Source of the DNA: Roseburia rectibacter
Lineage (GTDB): Bacteria; Bacillota; Clostridia; Lachnospirales; Lachnospiraceae
Length of the DNA stretch: 64,000 bases
Direction: 5' to 3'
Assembly (NCBI RefSeq): GCF_014287515.2
Contig: NZ_CP092473.1
Coordinates: 3,003,001 to 3,067,000 of the forward strand
Shown: positions 1-8,433 of the stretch, in pieces
Position numbering within the stretch: the stretch's first letter is position 1
Layout: the number at the start of each line of letters is the position of its first letter
Notes under the pieces: model-generated
Told to the model about the DNA's origin: nothing
Databases searched by the model: none
What the model saw: only the letters and a program-made list of their open reading frames with translations
Translations under genes and position numbers: made by a program

Positions 1-1231
1 ACAAAAGCCCGTTTTCATCAAACTTACAGCAGGAAAAATCAGCTCCCTCGGATGGCTCCACAACATCCGTGATCTTTCCCTGCCTGATAAAATACAGTTT
101 TCCATCATCGGTTACCGCTGCAACTGTTCCATTTGCATCTGCATCCATACTTTTTACATACACAATATCTTCCATCGTCTTTTTCACATTTAACCCACCT
201 GCTAATGTGACAATGGAAAGTGCCCCGGCTGTTCCAACATAATAATTTCCATCTGCGCACTGTGTAATACAGCGCACCGAATCCGATGCAAGTCCCTGTT
301 TTTCAGTAATAACATTTGCAACCGTATCATTGATAAAGATGGAAAGTCCGCTGTCATTCGTTCCAACCCACAGTCTGCCTTCCTCATCCGTATACAGACA
401 GTTCACGGTTTTTATCGATTCATATTCATTGATCCATTGAAATTTTGTGCCATTATACCGGTACAGCCCGCCATATGTTCCAATCCATAAAACGCCATCC
501 TTCGTCTGCACAATATCATTGGCACATCCACCCGGTATTCCATTTTCCCTGCCATAAACAGTCTGAAGATAACTACTGTAATCTTCCTGTTCTGTAACTG
601 TTTTTGCCGTTACTGTCTCTCCCCGGATCATGCCAAGCACCAATATACAAAGAAACATCATGAGCAAAGTATGCTGTCTTTTAGATACAATTTTTTTTTG
701 AACCAATTTTATAAGAGAAAATACTAAGACGATCGTTATAACCTTATCAAGAAAATCAAGATAAAACTGTCCCATACAGTGACTGAAAAAGCTGTTGAAT
801 CCAACTTTTTCCATAGACTCAATAACACCGTCTCCCCAGATATTCTGCGTAGAACCATCACAATACAGATAGTTAAATGGGACAGAAAGTGTCACCGATA
901 AAACCGCTACTAAAAAACTTGTTGAAAGTACTCCATAAAGATTTTTTAAAAATCCTTTTTTCACACATATGCCGGTCGTTATGCCGACCATGGCACTGAC
1001 CACTGCGTAAAACATATTTGTCCAGGAATATAAAATCCCATAGGTAAGATTTACCGTCATCCCGACCATAGCTGCACAGAAAGGTCCCAGCACATACGCC
1101 GCCGTTACTGTTCCAAAAGAATCAAGCCACAACGGCAGCTGCAGCCTGTCAGACAAAATCCTGCCGGCAAAATTTATCACTATACATCCAAGTACAAACG
1201 TGCTGATCACATACCATTTATTATTTTTCAT
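1..1231 (-). CDS. Membrane sensor with beta-propeller repeats, C-terminus beyond window
   Basis: My reading of the minus strand gives an open frame of about 410 codons from an ATG at 1231 (GAGG about 8 nt upstream) to the left edge. Residues 1 to about 190 are hydrophobic, with several membrane segments in a pattern like an ECF-transporter S component (NFAGRIL, WLDSFGTV, GPFCAAMVGM). After another membrane segment come repeats of the type IVQTKDGVLWIGTYGGLYRY and DEEGRLWVGTNDSGLSIF, the signature of two-component-regulator propeller (Reg_prop) blades. Such proteins usually end in a GGDEF or histidine-kinase output domain; here that part lies outside the window, so the output is unknown. The role is inferred to be extracellular ligand sensing. 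Confidence 0.8.
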   Translation of the reverse strand, partial: MKNNKWYVISTFVLGCIVINFAGRILSDRLQLPLWLDSFGTVTAAYVLGPFCAAMVGMTVNLTYGILYSWTNMFYAVVSAMVGITTGICVKKGFLKNLYGVLSTSFLVAVLSVTLSVPFNYLYCDGSTQNIWGDGVIESMEKVGFNSFFSHCMGQFYLDFLDKVITIVLVFSLIKLVQKKIVSKRQHTLLMMFLCILVLGMIRGETVTAKTVTEQEDYSSYLQTVYGRENGIPGGCANDIVQTKDGVLWIGTYGGLYRYNGTKFQWINEYESIKTVNCLYTDEEGRLWVGTNDSGLSIFINDTVANVITEKQGLASDSVRCITQCADGNYYVGTAGALSIVTLAGGLNVKKTMEDIVYVKSMDADANGTVAAVTDDGKLYFIRQGKITDVVEPSEGADFSCCKFDENGLL

Positions 1232-1504
1232 AACCTTTTCCTCATGTGTACATCAATAACACAGGTGCTATTGCTTTATCCCAGGTAACTCTACTAATAT
1301 TTTAACAAAAACCGGTAAAAAGACAACTGTTTCCGTTGATTTCATACATTAATTTTTTAATGTACGAAAGTACCGGGTTACAGGATTTCTATTTCATTTA
1401 AAATTACAATATGTTAGAATAAAGCAATCACTGTAACTTATCGAATGAAAATGGTTAAAAAATACCGTACAGGTATGGAGAATAATGTGCAATGGAGGAA
1501 TATC

Positions 1505-2152
1505 ATGGAACATCAGACAAATTCATGCTTTACAGATTATTCCTGTAAAGATTTTATCACCGTTTTATCCGGCAAGTCTCCGGTTCCGGGAGGCGGAGGT
1601 GCCGCTGCCCTCGCCGGCGCGATCGGTATCGCTCTTGGAAATATGGTCGGGAGTCTTACCGTTGGAAAAAAGACCTATGCCGCTGTGGAAGAGGATATCA
1701 TTCAATGTAAGAAAAAAGCAGACGACATCACAGCACGGCTTTTAGTTCTCGTGGAAAAAGACGCCAAAGCTTTTGAACCGTTAAGTGCCGCCTACGGCAT
1801 GCCAAAAAGCACACCGGAAGAAATTGAAAAAAAGGCAGAAGTAATGGAAGCCGCCTTAGTGGGAGCCTGCGAAGTTCCACTTGAGATCATGCGGACCTGC
1901 GCAGAGGCGATCGATCTGATTGAAACCTTTGCCGAAAAGGGCAGTAAAATTGCCATCAGCGATGCCGGTGTCGGCGCCACGCTGCTAAAATCTGCTCTTC
2001 AGGGGGCATCCTTAAACATCTACATCAACACAAAATCCATGGCTGACAAAGAAGCTGCCACTTCCTATAATAAAGAGGCAGACATGCTGCGTGAAAAATA
2101 TGAAAAAAAAGCGGACGAAATTTTTCAATCTGTCTGCAATAAAATCCGCTAA
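1505..2152 (+). CDS. fchA: Cyclodeaminase/cyclohydrolase family protein (methenyl-THF cyclohydrolase type)
   Basis: A 215-residue protein of the formiminotransferase-cyclodeaminase family. Standalone members in Firmicutes act as methenyltetrahydrofolate cyclohydrolase or formimino-THF cyclodeaminase in the cytosol. The glycine-rich PVPGGGGAAAL motif lies at residues 26-36, and the helical remainder (AALVGACEVPLEIM, KSALQGASLNIYIN) is typical. I chose the ATG at 1505 because GGAGG sits at 1494-1498; the frame is open further upstream, but that extension lacks a good ribosome site and family similarity. folD follows about 90 bp downstream on the same strand, which supports a role in interconverting one-carbon folates. 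The exact substrate cannot be told from sequence. Confidence 0.85.
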   Translation: MEHQTNSCFTDYSCKDFITVLSGKSPVPGGGGAAALAGAIGIALGNMVGSLTVGKKTYAAVEEDIIQCKKKADDITARLLVLVEKDAKAFEPLSAAYGMPKSTPEEIEKKAEVMEAALVGACEVPLEIMRTCAEAIDLIETFAEKGSKIAISDAGVGATLLKSALQGASLNIYINTKSMADKEAATSYNKEADMLREKYEKKADEIFQSVCNKIR

Positions 2153-2244
2153 ATCGGAAAACCATATATTTTTTCATCCGCTATTTGGTGACGATATCAA
2201 CTGAATCAACAGAATTAAAACATCATTATTATATGGAGGTACCT

Positions 2245-3108
2245 ATGGCTAAATTATTATCAGGAAAAGAAGTTACCGCTTCTTTAAATGAAGAGATCCG
2301 TAAAAAAGTAGAGACACTGAACGCACACCAGATCACACCAAAACTTGGCATCATCCGCATTGGTGAAAGAGAAGATGATATTTCTTACGAGCGCGGTGCG
2401 ACTAAACGCTGTGAAACTCTTGGCGTTTCCTATGAAAAATTTCTGCTTCCGGAAAATGCCTCAGAGGAAATGGTTTTAAATACGATCGCACAGGTAAACG
2501 AAGCAGATGACATTCACGGCGTATTACTCTTCCGCCCTCTGCCTCGTCATTTAGATGAAAATAAGATCATCAATGCACTCGCGGCAGAAAAGGACATCGA
2601 CGGCATTACTGACCGTTCCATGGCTTCTGTTTTTCTCGGAAAACAGGGTGGTTTCGCACCATGCACACCGAGTGCCTGCATGAAGATTTTAGATCATTAT
2701 AGCATCGACTGCACCGGTAAAAAAGCGGTTGTAATCGGCAGAAGCCCTGTCGTTGGAAAACCAGCCGCCATGATGCTGCTTCAGAAAAATGCAACCGTAA
2801 CTATCTGTCACACGAAAACTACAGATATGCCATCCGTTGTAAAAGAAGCAGACATCGTGATCGTTGCTGCCGGGAGAGCCGGTGTCATCGACGCAAAATA
2901 TCTGCGTGCCGGTCAGACTGTCATCGATGTCGGCATCAACGTAAACGAAGAAGGCAAGCTCTGCGGTGATGTCAACTTCGTCGACGCTGAACCTCTCGTA
3001 GACGCGATCACTCCTGTTCCGGGCGGTGTCGGAAGTGTCACAACTTCTGTCCTGATCGAGCATGTTGTGGATGCTGCTCTCCTAAAGGCTGGATTGGATA
3101 TCTTATAA
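2245..3108 (+). CDS. folD: Bifunctional methylene-THF dehydrogenase / methenyl-THF cyclohydrolase
   Basis: FolD oxidises 5,10-methylene-THF to methenyl-THF with NAD(P)+ and hydrolyses it to 10-formyl-THF, supplying purine and formyl-Met synthesis in the cytosol. The 287 residues match the usual FolD length. Visible motifs are the substrate-site segment SYERGATKRCE with the conserved lysine, PCTPSACMKIL, the nucleotide-binding IGRSPVVGKPAAMML, and the C-terminal PVPGGVGSVTTSVL. The start at 2245 is set by GGAGGT at 2235-2240; an in-frame upstream extension is ignored. It probably shares a transcript with fchA. Having both FchA and FolD gives two potential cyclohydrolases, common in anaerobic Firmicutes. 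Confidence 0.95.
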   Translation: MAKLLSGKEVTASLNEEIRKKVETLNAHQITPKLGIIRIGEREDDISYERGATKRCETLGVSYEKFLLPENASEEMVLNTIAQVNEADDIHGVLLFRPLPRHLDENKIINALAAEKDIDGITDRSMASVFLGKQGGFAPCTPSACMKILDHYSIDCTGKKAVVIGRSPVVGKPAAMMLLQKNATVTICHTKTTDMPSVVKEADIVIVAAGRAGVIDAKYLRAGQTVIDVGINVNEEGKLCGDVNFVDAEPLVDAITPVPGGVGSVTTSVLIEHVVDAALLKAGLDIL

Positions 3109-3161
3109 TTGTGCTGCACCAGTACATCATTTTTCTAAATAGCAACAGGTCACTGCACTAG

Positions 3162-3204
3162 AAAAAAGTCTCAACGCAGGCATAGCTTTCTACGTTGAGA
3201 CTTT
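3162..3204 (-). terminator. Hairpin terminator behind the ATPase gene
   Basis: Twelve-base arms (3165-3176 and 3193-3204, AAAGTCTCAACG and its complement) enclose a 16-nt loop. Read on the minus strand the stem is followed by a run of six T, the layout of an intrinsic terminator. The same stem may also stop the folD transcript from the other side. Confidence 0.75.
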
Positions 3205-3208
3205 AAAT

Positions 3209-3292
3209 CTACTCTCCAATCACAACTTTACAGTCCTTTTTATAGCCTAACAGAACGTCATACTCATCTATGATAATAATAACCTTTTCGAT
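3209..3292 (-). pseudogene. Remnant of a second AAA-ATPase-like protein
   Basis: Directly after the TAG of the ATPase gene, in the same frame, 27 codons read EKVIIIIDEYDVLLGYKKD then CKVVIGE and a stop. The first part resembles the Walker B segment (IDEYD) of AAA-ATPase-like/DUF1703 proteins, and the last part resembles the C-terminal end of that family. The middle several hundred residues are missing, as if an internal deletion joined the two ends. It has no start codon of its own. The family assignment rests on short motifs and is tentative. Confidence 0.45.
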
Positions 3293-4639
3293 CTACAAAC
3301 CAGTAGTATCCAACTCTACGATCATCTGACCGATTTTCTGCTCTTTTAACAGATAACACATATAAATTGGAAGATATGTCACAGTTCCTTCTGTTTCTAC
3401 ATTTCCAACGGAAAAAACATAGGCTTTCTCAAGATGATAATCCGGTATGTTCATAAAATTATCCAAAGCTTTGTGTGATTTATATGCCTTACCAGACTTA
3501 ACTTCAATCGGAACAACTTTCCCATTCATTTCTATCACAAAATCCATTTCACCAATATTTTTCTTTTTACAGAAATATGGTGTAAAACCATTCGCCGTTA
3601 ATTGCTGTGCGACAGCATTTTCAAAGTGTGCTCCGTTGTTCACTTCTCCGTTTTTATTAATTAATTCCATTTTTGTTTCTGCCGGATATGCACTTGTCAA
3701 CAATCCAATGTCGCTCGAAAAAAGTCTGAATATATTACTGCTCTTGCTTGCTAAAAGTGGAATAACTGGTGCCTCAATATTATAAACCGGCAACGCCACA
3801 CCTGCATCTTTTAACCACAAAAAACTATTTTCGTATCTGTCAAATTTCAGTTCTTTATCCAGCATCGTAAATACAAACTTTTTATTCTGCTTATTTAATT
3901 CAGCAGGAATAATGTCATATATGGACTTTAACTTAAGCTTTCTGTCCTCAATCTCATATTGGGAAAAATCCTCTTTATAAAGCGTTGTTATATCACGTTG
4001 TACTTTGTCAACCTCTCGAATATCTTTTGTTTCTATATAAGTTTTTACAGCATCTGGCATTCCTCCAACAATAAGATAAACAAAAAACATAGACAAAAGC
4101 TTCTGATGTACAAATTCGTCCACAGGACTGGCGTTTTTAAATTTTTCATTTAGCATATCTAATGTAGTTACTGAGACATTATTCGCCATCATAAATTCTT
4201 CGAAATCCATAGGGTACATCTTTAAAACAGTCAGGTATCCAACCGGAGCCGAAGCGATTCCTTTCAGTTCTACCCCTAATAAGGATCCGCTCATTACATA
4301 CTTAAAACTTCCCTCATCTACAAGAAATTTTATTTTAGTTACTATTTCCGGGCATTTCTGAATCTCATCAAAAAAAACAACCGTTTCATGCGATTTGCAA
4401 TCTTCTGGCATGATCATTTTTAATTTAATCAAAAAATCTTCCGCACTCATCTCTGCATTTAAGTAGGAAACCATATCCGGCTGATCAATAAAATTCACTT
4501 CAAACTTAGTATATCCGCTCTTTTCAATTTCATCTCTTATGAGCCATGTTTTTCCTATCTGTCTTGCTCCTGTCACTAATAATGCCTTATTTGAATTTTT
4601 AATCCATTCGCCAATTGCAATTGACTCTTTTCTGTACAT
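3293..4639 (-). CDS. AAA+ ATPase with DUF4143 and PD-(D/E)XK-like C-terminus
   Basis: A 448-residue ATPase of the widespread AAA/DUF4143 group (COG1373), whose cellular role is not established. Walker A is GARQIGKT near residue 30, Walker B is VVFFDEIQKC near residue 95. The C-terminal segment GEMDFVIEMNGKVVPIEVKSG has the spacing of a PD-(D/E)XK nuclease-like fold, as in other family members. I chose the ATG at 4639 because GGAGGT lies 8 nt upstream; an upstream in-frame ATG at 4663 lacks a site. The gene stands alone between two terminators, behind four phased repeats. Such genes are often mobile or linked to defence or toxin-type functions, but nothing here proves that. Confidence 0.85.
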   Translation of the reverse strand: MYRKESIAIGEWIKNSNKALLVTGARQIGKTWLIRDEIEKSGYTKFEVNFIDQPDMVSYLNAEMSAEDFLIKLKMIMPEDCKSHETVVFFDEIQKCPEIVTKIKFLVDEGSFKYVMSGSLLGVELKGIASAPVGYLTVLKMYPMDFEEFMMANNVSVTTLDMLNEKFKNASPVDEFVHQKLLSMFFVYLIVGGMPDAVKTYIETKDIREVDKVQRDITTLYKEDFSQYEIEDRKLKLKSIYDIIPAELNKQNKKFVFTMLDKELKFDRYENSFLWLKDAGVALPVYNIEAPVIPLLASKSSNIFRLFSSDIGLLTSAYPAETKMELINKNGEVNNGAHFENAVAQQLTANGFTPYFCKKKNIGEMDFVIEMNGKVVPIEVKSGKAYKSHKALDNFMNIPDYHLEKAYVFSVGNVETEGTVTYLPIYMCYLLKEQKIGQMIVELDTTGL

Positions 4640-4659
4640 AAATTCATACCTCCAATTAC

Positions 4660-4688
4660 ACAATACACTATCTGCCCCGTTTTTTCAA
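4660..4688 (-). promoter_or_regulatory. Promoter of the DUF4143 ATPase gene
   Basis: On the minus strand TTGAAA (-35, 4688-4683) and TATTGT (-10, 4665-4660) are separated by 17 bp, about 20 bp in front of the start codon. The first copy of the phased repeat (4673-4684) lies in the spacer and overlaps the -35 box, so a protein bound there would cover the promoter. Confidence 0.5.
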
Positions 4689-4780
4689 TCATTATCATTA
4701 CAATTTGCCCCGTTTTTAAATTTAATATAATTATATTTTGCCCCGTTTTTAACATTGCTATTCACCAAGTCTGCCCCGTT
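4673..4780. repeat. Four TGCCCCGTTTTT repeats at exact 33-bp steps
   Basis: TGCCCCGTTTTT occurs at 4673-4684, 4706-4717 and 4739-4750, with a shortened fourth copy TGCCCCGTT at 4772-4780. Start-to-start distance is 33 bp each time, close to three helical turns, and the 21-bp intervals share no sequence beyond AT-richness. The array fills the space between the mannan-operon terminator and the ATPase promoter. Phasing on one DNA face suggests an operator array, possibly for autoregulation; this is inference. Confidence 0.8.
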
Positions 4781-4785
4781 CATCA

Positions 4786-4824
4786 AAAAATCCGCAGGTG
4801 TGCTCTAACATCCTGCGGATTTTT
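4786..4824 (-). terminator. Terminator of the main mannan operon
   Basis: Perfect 13-base arms (4786-4798 and 4812-4824, AAAAATCCGCAGG and its complement) with a 13-nt loop, 13 bp beyond the stop of the GH1-isomerase gene. A/T runs flank both sides, so it can act in both directions. Confidence 0.85.
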
Positions 4825-4837
4825 CATCTCAAAATAA

Positions 4838-7144
4838 TTATTTTACAGTAGAAACGATCAGACTCATCTTCCCCTGCATCTCAACTTTTCCATAACCATT
4901 CGGCAGGATAAAATGATCTCCCTTCTTCACCGGGCTGCTGCCCACGATTCCATCTCCCTCTAAAACAGATACTAACAGGAACGGATACTTCTGCTCAAAT
5001 TCCATCTTTCCATTTACGTCTGCCTTAAAGATCGTATAATATTTGCAGGAATACAGTTCATTCAACTGATTTTCCGGCAGATTCAATGCGGATTTTACAC
5101 TGTCATCCACGGATTTTGCCGGAACTGTGATAACATCAATACTCTTTTCTACATGCAATTCTCTCGGCTTGCCATTTGAAAGACGGTCATAGTCATAAAC
5201 ACGATAAGTAATATCACTGTTCTGCTGTGTCTCTAAGATTAAAAGTCCACCCTTGATCGCATGAACTGTTCCCGGATCGATCTGGATAAAATCACCTTTT
5301 TTCACCGGAATCTCACGGATAAATTCTTTCCATCTTCCCTGATGGATCATATCGGAAAGTTCTTCTTTCGTCTTAGCATTATGTCCGATGACAAGCGTTG
5401 CTCCCTCCGGCGCATCCATGATATACCAGCATTCTGTCTTTCCGAAAGAACCGTTTTCATGTACTTTCGCATAATCATCATCTGGATGTACCTGAATACT
5501 AAGATCATCCCTTGCATCAATGATCTTTGTGAGAAGTGGAAAACGGTCACAGTCATAGTTACCGAATACTTCCGGATGCTCCTTCCATACAGCAGATAAC
5601 TTCATACCGGAAAATGCACCGTTGCGGATCGTACCGTCTCCGTTTGGATGAGCGGAAATACCCCAGCATTCGCCGATGTCATCTCCCTCAACCGGATAAC
5701 CGAATTCTTCTCTTAACTTTGTTCCTCCCCAGATATTATGTGTACATACCGGGTCTAAAAACAAAATCTCTTTATTTGCCTGATTCATGCTAATGATTCC
5801 TCCATTCGTCTCTATTACTTTCTGATACCAGAATGCCGAATCCTTTACAATGCGCTGCTGCGTTGTAAAGTCTACATAAATGATACCAAAACGCTGTTTA
5901 TATCCATCGGACCACTCAAAATTATCAAGAAATGTCCACAGGAAATATCCCCTTACATCTGCACCTTCATCGCTTGCACGCTGCATGGCTCCGATATAGG
6001 AATCCAGAAACGTGATACGGTTTGGATCATGCACCCTGCCATCTGCGCTGATATTATCATGACAGGACATGCCGTTTTCCGTGATGTAAAGCGGCAATGG
6101 ATAACGCTCTGTCAGAAATTTTATACCATAATAAAAAGCTTCCGGCGTTACCGGCCAGTCTGCTCCTGTCTTAGGAAATCCCGGTTCACGGTCCACAAAT
6201 TTCGGTTCACCGTTCTCTCCTGCACGGACATAGTAACCATTGTATATATTCTGCCCCATAAAATCAAGTGGCTGATGTATCAGCTCCATATCTTCTTCTG
6301 TGATTTCCGGCAGATATTCTGCAAATTTTTCCAGTCCTTCTTTCGGGTAATGTCCTAAAAATACAGGATCGGAAAACCATGCCACATTCCAGGTCCAGTT
6401 ATCCATCGGATTATAAAAACCAAAATAAACTTTCTTTGCAGCCTCGATATCTTCCGGCTTATCGGTATATGGATAAGCAACTCCTCCGGTCGGTGCATAT
6501 CCGACTTTGATATCACGGACTGCATATTTTCGAAGATTGATGACCGCCTGACCATGCGCTTTCATGAGGTTGTGCGCGATCTGGAATGTATCTTTTGCCG
6601 ACAGCTTTAATCCCGGTGCATGCACACCGCTTAAATGTCCCAGTCCTACCACACACTGCGGCTCATTGATCGTAATGAAATACTCACAGATATCGGAAAA
6701 GTTCTCTGCAACGACTTTGGCATATTCCCCGAACCAGTCTATCACCTCTGGATTTAACCAGCCTCCTTTTTCATAAAGAGCCTGCGGAAACTCCCAGTGA
6801 AACATGGTAATATATGGCGTGATCCCATTTTCTTTCATACATGTGATCATATCACGGTACATCTGGATTGCTTTTTCATTGACACGTCCGGTTCCTTGCG
6901 GCAGAATACGTGCCCAGTTTAATGAAAAACGATATGCCTTGATACCAAGATTTTTCATCAGCGCGTAATCTTCCTTATAATGATGCATATGATCGCAGGT
7001 CGTATACGCATTCTGATTTTCATATATCCTGCCTGCCTCCGTAAATGCATCCCAGACGTTTTTTCCTCTTCCATCGTTTGCGTCAGTTCCCTCTACCTGA
7101 TAAGAACTGCTCGCAACACCCCAAACAAAATCATCCCGAAACAT
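4838..7144 (-). CDS. GH1 beta-glucosidase fused to type I mannose-6-phosphate isomerase
   Basis: A 768-residue two-enzyme fusion. Residues 1 to about 450 form a complete GH1 domain: the acid/base glutamate is in ITINEPQ, the nucleophile in YITENG. It should remove terminal beta-glucose (or related sugars) from oligosaccharides in the cytosol. From about residue 453 the protein is a full-length type I phosphomannose isomerase (CWGISAHPNG, IQVHPDDDYA, the zinc-site region KTECWYI, DPGTVHAIKGG), converting mannose-6-phosphate to fructose-6-phosphate. Both halves have normal stand-alone lengths. It is the last gene of the mannan operon, 24 bp after the CE17 esterase, joining glucose trimming with the final step of mannose catabolism. 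No signal peptide. The frame is continuous across the junction, which also keeps a ribosome site (separate entry). Confidence 0.92.
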   Translation of the reverse strand: MFRDDFVWGVASSSYQVEGTDANDGRGKNVWDAFTEAGRIYENQNAYTTCDHMHHYKEDYALMKNLGIKAYRFSLNWARILPQGTGRVNEKAIQMYRDMITCMKENGITPYITMFHWEFPQALYEKGGWLNPEVIDWFGEYAKVVAENFSDICEYFITINEPQCVVGLGHLSGVHAPGLKLSAKDTFQIAHNLMKAHGQAVINLRKYAVRDIKVGYAPTGGVAYPYTDKPEDIEAAKKVYFGFYNPMDNWTWNVAWFSDPVFLGHYPKEGLEKFAEYLPEITEEDMELIHQPLDFMGQNIYNGYYVRAGENGEPKFVDREPGFPKTGADWPVTPEAFYYGIKFLTERYPLPLYITENGMSCHDNISADGRVHDPNRITFLDSYIGAMQRASDEGADVRGYFLWTFLDNFEWSDGYKQRFGIIYVDFTTQQRIVKDSAFWYQKVIETNGGIISMNQANKEILFLDPVCTHNIWGGTKLREEFGYPVEGDDIGECWGISAHPNGDGTIRNGAFSGMKLSAVWKEHPEVFGNYDCDRFPLLTKIIDARDDLSIQVHPDDDYAKVHENGSFGKTECWYIMDAPEGATLVIGHNAKTKEELSDMIHQGRWKEFIREIPVKKGDFIQIDPGTVHAIKGGLLILETQQNSDITYRVYDYDRLSNGKPRELHVEKSIDVITVPAKSVDDSVKSALNLPENQLNELYSCKYYTIFKADVNGKMEFEQKYPFLLVSVLEGDGIVGSSPVKKGDHFILPNGYGKVEMQGKMSLIVSTVK
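5786..5803 (-). promoter_or_regulatory. Internal ribosome site and ATG at the GH1/ManA junction
   Basis: On the minus strand GGAGGA (5803-5798) stands 9 nt before an in-frame ATG (5788-5786) that begins MNQANKEILFLDP, exactly where a normal ManA would start. Translation from here to 4838 would give a free 316-residue isomerase, the usual ManA length. It may be a relic of two genes fused by loss of a stop codon, or it may still initiate. Confidence 0.6.
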
Positions 7145-7168
7145 ATTTTCTTTTCCTTTCCCAATGAG

Positions 7169-8287
7169 CTATTTTTCAGAGGAACCAATGACAGAAACCA
7201 GATAAAACGGCACCGCATCGTCCTCATGTGTCTCTACCAGACGGACTTCCACCTTATGTACTTTATTTTCTCCATATTCTAAGATAGTGTCAAGCTCTAA
7301 TTTATCGCCCCACGTCTCATCAAAGTTCGCATCCAGACGAACTGCATGATCCGTGTCCCCATCTACGATGATCTCTGCGACCGGTGCCGGAAGTTTTACG
7401 GATTTCCGGTACTGCACCGAAACATTACAGCCTTCAATATCAAATGTGATCGAATCACCTTTCTTTGAAGCAGTCCATCCATGTTTGAAACAGTCCGTGA
7501 TATCTCTCTGCGCAGATGTATCTGCCACAAATCCACTGCAGACTGCCTTTTCATCGTTGTTCTGATGACGGATGGATTTTTCATAAGTATTTTTTGTAAG
7601 AGGTGCCGGATAATCCGGTTCACTCAGTTCCTTTACATCTTCTGTTCTTACTTTGTCCAGAAAATAGGTAATAACTGATGCCACAAGTGCATGTCCGGCA
7701 TCATTCGGATGCAGGTCATCCGGTGTGATATCACGGTTTTCAATATGTCCGCTAACAACCTCCGGATAGATCGTGCTCTGCATGCTGACAGCCGGAAGAT
7801 CATAATGTCTTGCAATACGTCCGTGCATCATCTGGGCATTTCCACCATTATTGTAAAATACATTATGCACCAAAAGAACTGCCGGTTTTGTTTTACTTGT
7901 ATATACCTTGCGCACCAGTCCCTCATATGTTTCCATAAAATGCTCCGTGCTCTCATCATTGACAGAAAACTCAATGATCACAAAATCCGGCTCCTTCGAG
8001 AGCAGGTCATCTTCTGCACGTGCCACACCAAATTGTGATGTCGTTCCACCGATTCCTGCATTAATATAAGTAAAATCTGTCTGTGGGAATGTCTTTTTCC
8101 ACCACTCATAAACATGATATGCATAACAGAGTTCCGGTTTGGTGGAAAGACTTCCCTGGGTGATCGAACCTCCTAAGAATGCAATGTTTAATGGTTCGCC
8201 GGCTTTTGCGCGGTCCATAACTTTTTTTAAGCGGTATAAGTTGCCGTGGTTGGCAATGCCGTTTTCGTATTTGATCTGATATTCCAT
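7169..8287 (-). CDS. CE17-type acetyl-mannooligosaccharide esterase (SGNH plus C-terminal CBM35-like domain)
   Basis: A 372-residue intracellular SGNH-fold acetylesterase. Block I is LGGSITQG (serine nucleophile) near residue 40, block III IEFSVND near 110, and block V DDLHPNDAGH near 200 gives the catalytic Asp and His. Residues from about 245 form a beta-rich, CBM35-like C-terminal domain. Domain order and operon context match the R. intestinalis enzyme RiCE17, which removes 2-O-acetyl groups from mannose units. It is transcribed between the CE2 esterase and the GH1-isomerase gene. AGGAGA precedes the ATG. No signal peptide, so acetyl groups are removed after uptake. The assignment is from motifs and synteny, not alignment. 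Confidence 0.85.
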   Translation of the reverse strand: MEYQIKYENGIANHGNLYRLKKVMDRAKAGEPLNIAFLGGSITQGSLSTKPELCYAYHVYEWWKKTFPQTDFTYINAGIGGTTSQFGVARAEDDLLSKEPDFVIIEFSVNDESTEHFMETYEGLVRKVYTSKTKPAVLLVHNVFYNNGGNAQMMHGRIARHYDLPAVSMQSTIYPEVVSGHIENRDITPDDLHPNDAGHALVASVITYFLDKVRTEDVKELSEPDYPAPLTKNTYEKSIRHQNNDEKAVCSGFVADTSAQRDITDCFKHGWTASKKGDSITFDIEGCNVSVQYRKSVKLPAPVAEIIVDGDTDHAVRLDANFDETWGDKLELDTILEYGENKVHKVEVRLVETHEDDAVPFYLVSVIGSSEK

Positions 8288-8433
8288 GTTGATGTTCTCC
8301 TTTTTGGATATTTTGGGGGCGAAACTTGTTTTAGATTCATGAACGTTTCGAGCTGGGGAGCAATTTGTTAATCACCAAATTTGAATACACTCTATTTGGT
8401 TTCAGCATCATATTTTGTAAATGACATGTTTTA

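Noticed and set aside
4673..4780. Possible short CRISPR array
   Set aside because: The repeat is only 12 bp, intervals are 21 bp and AT-rich, there are four units and no cas genes. A phased operator array fits better.
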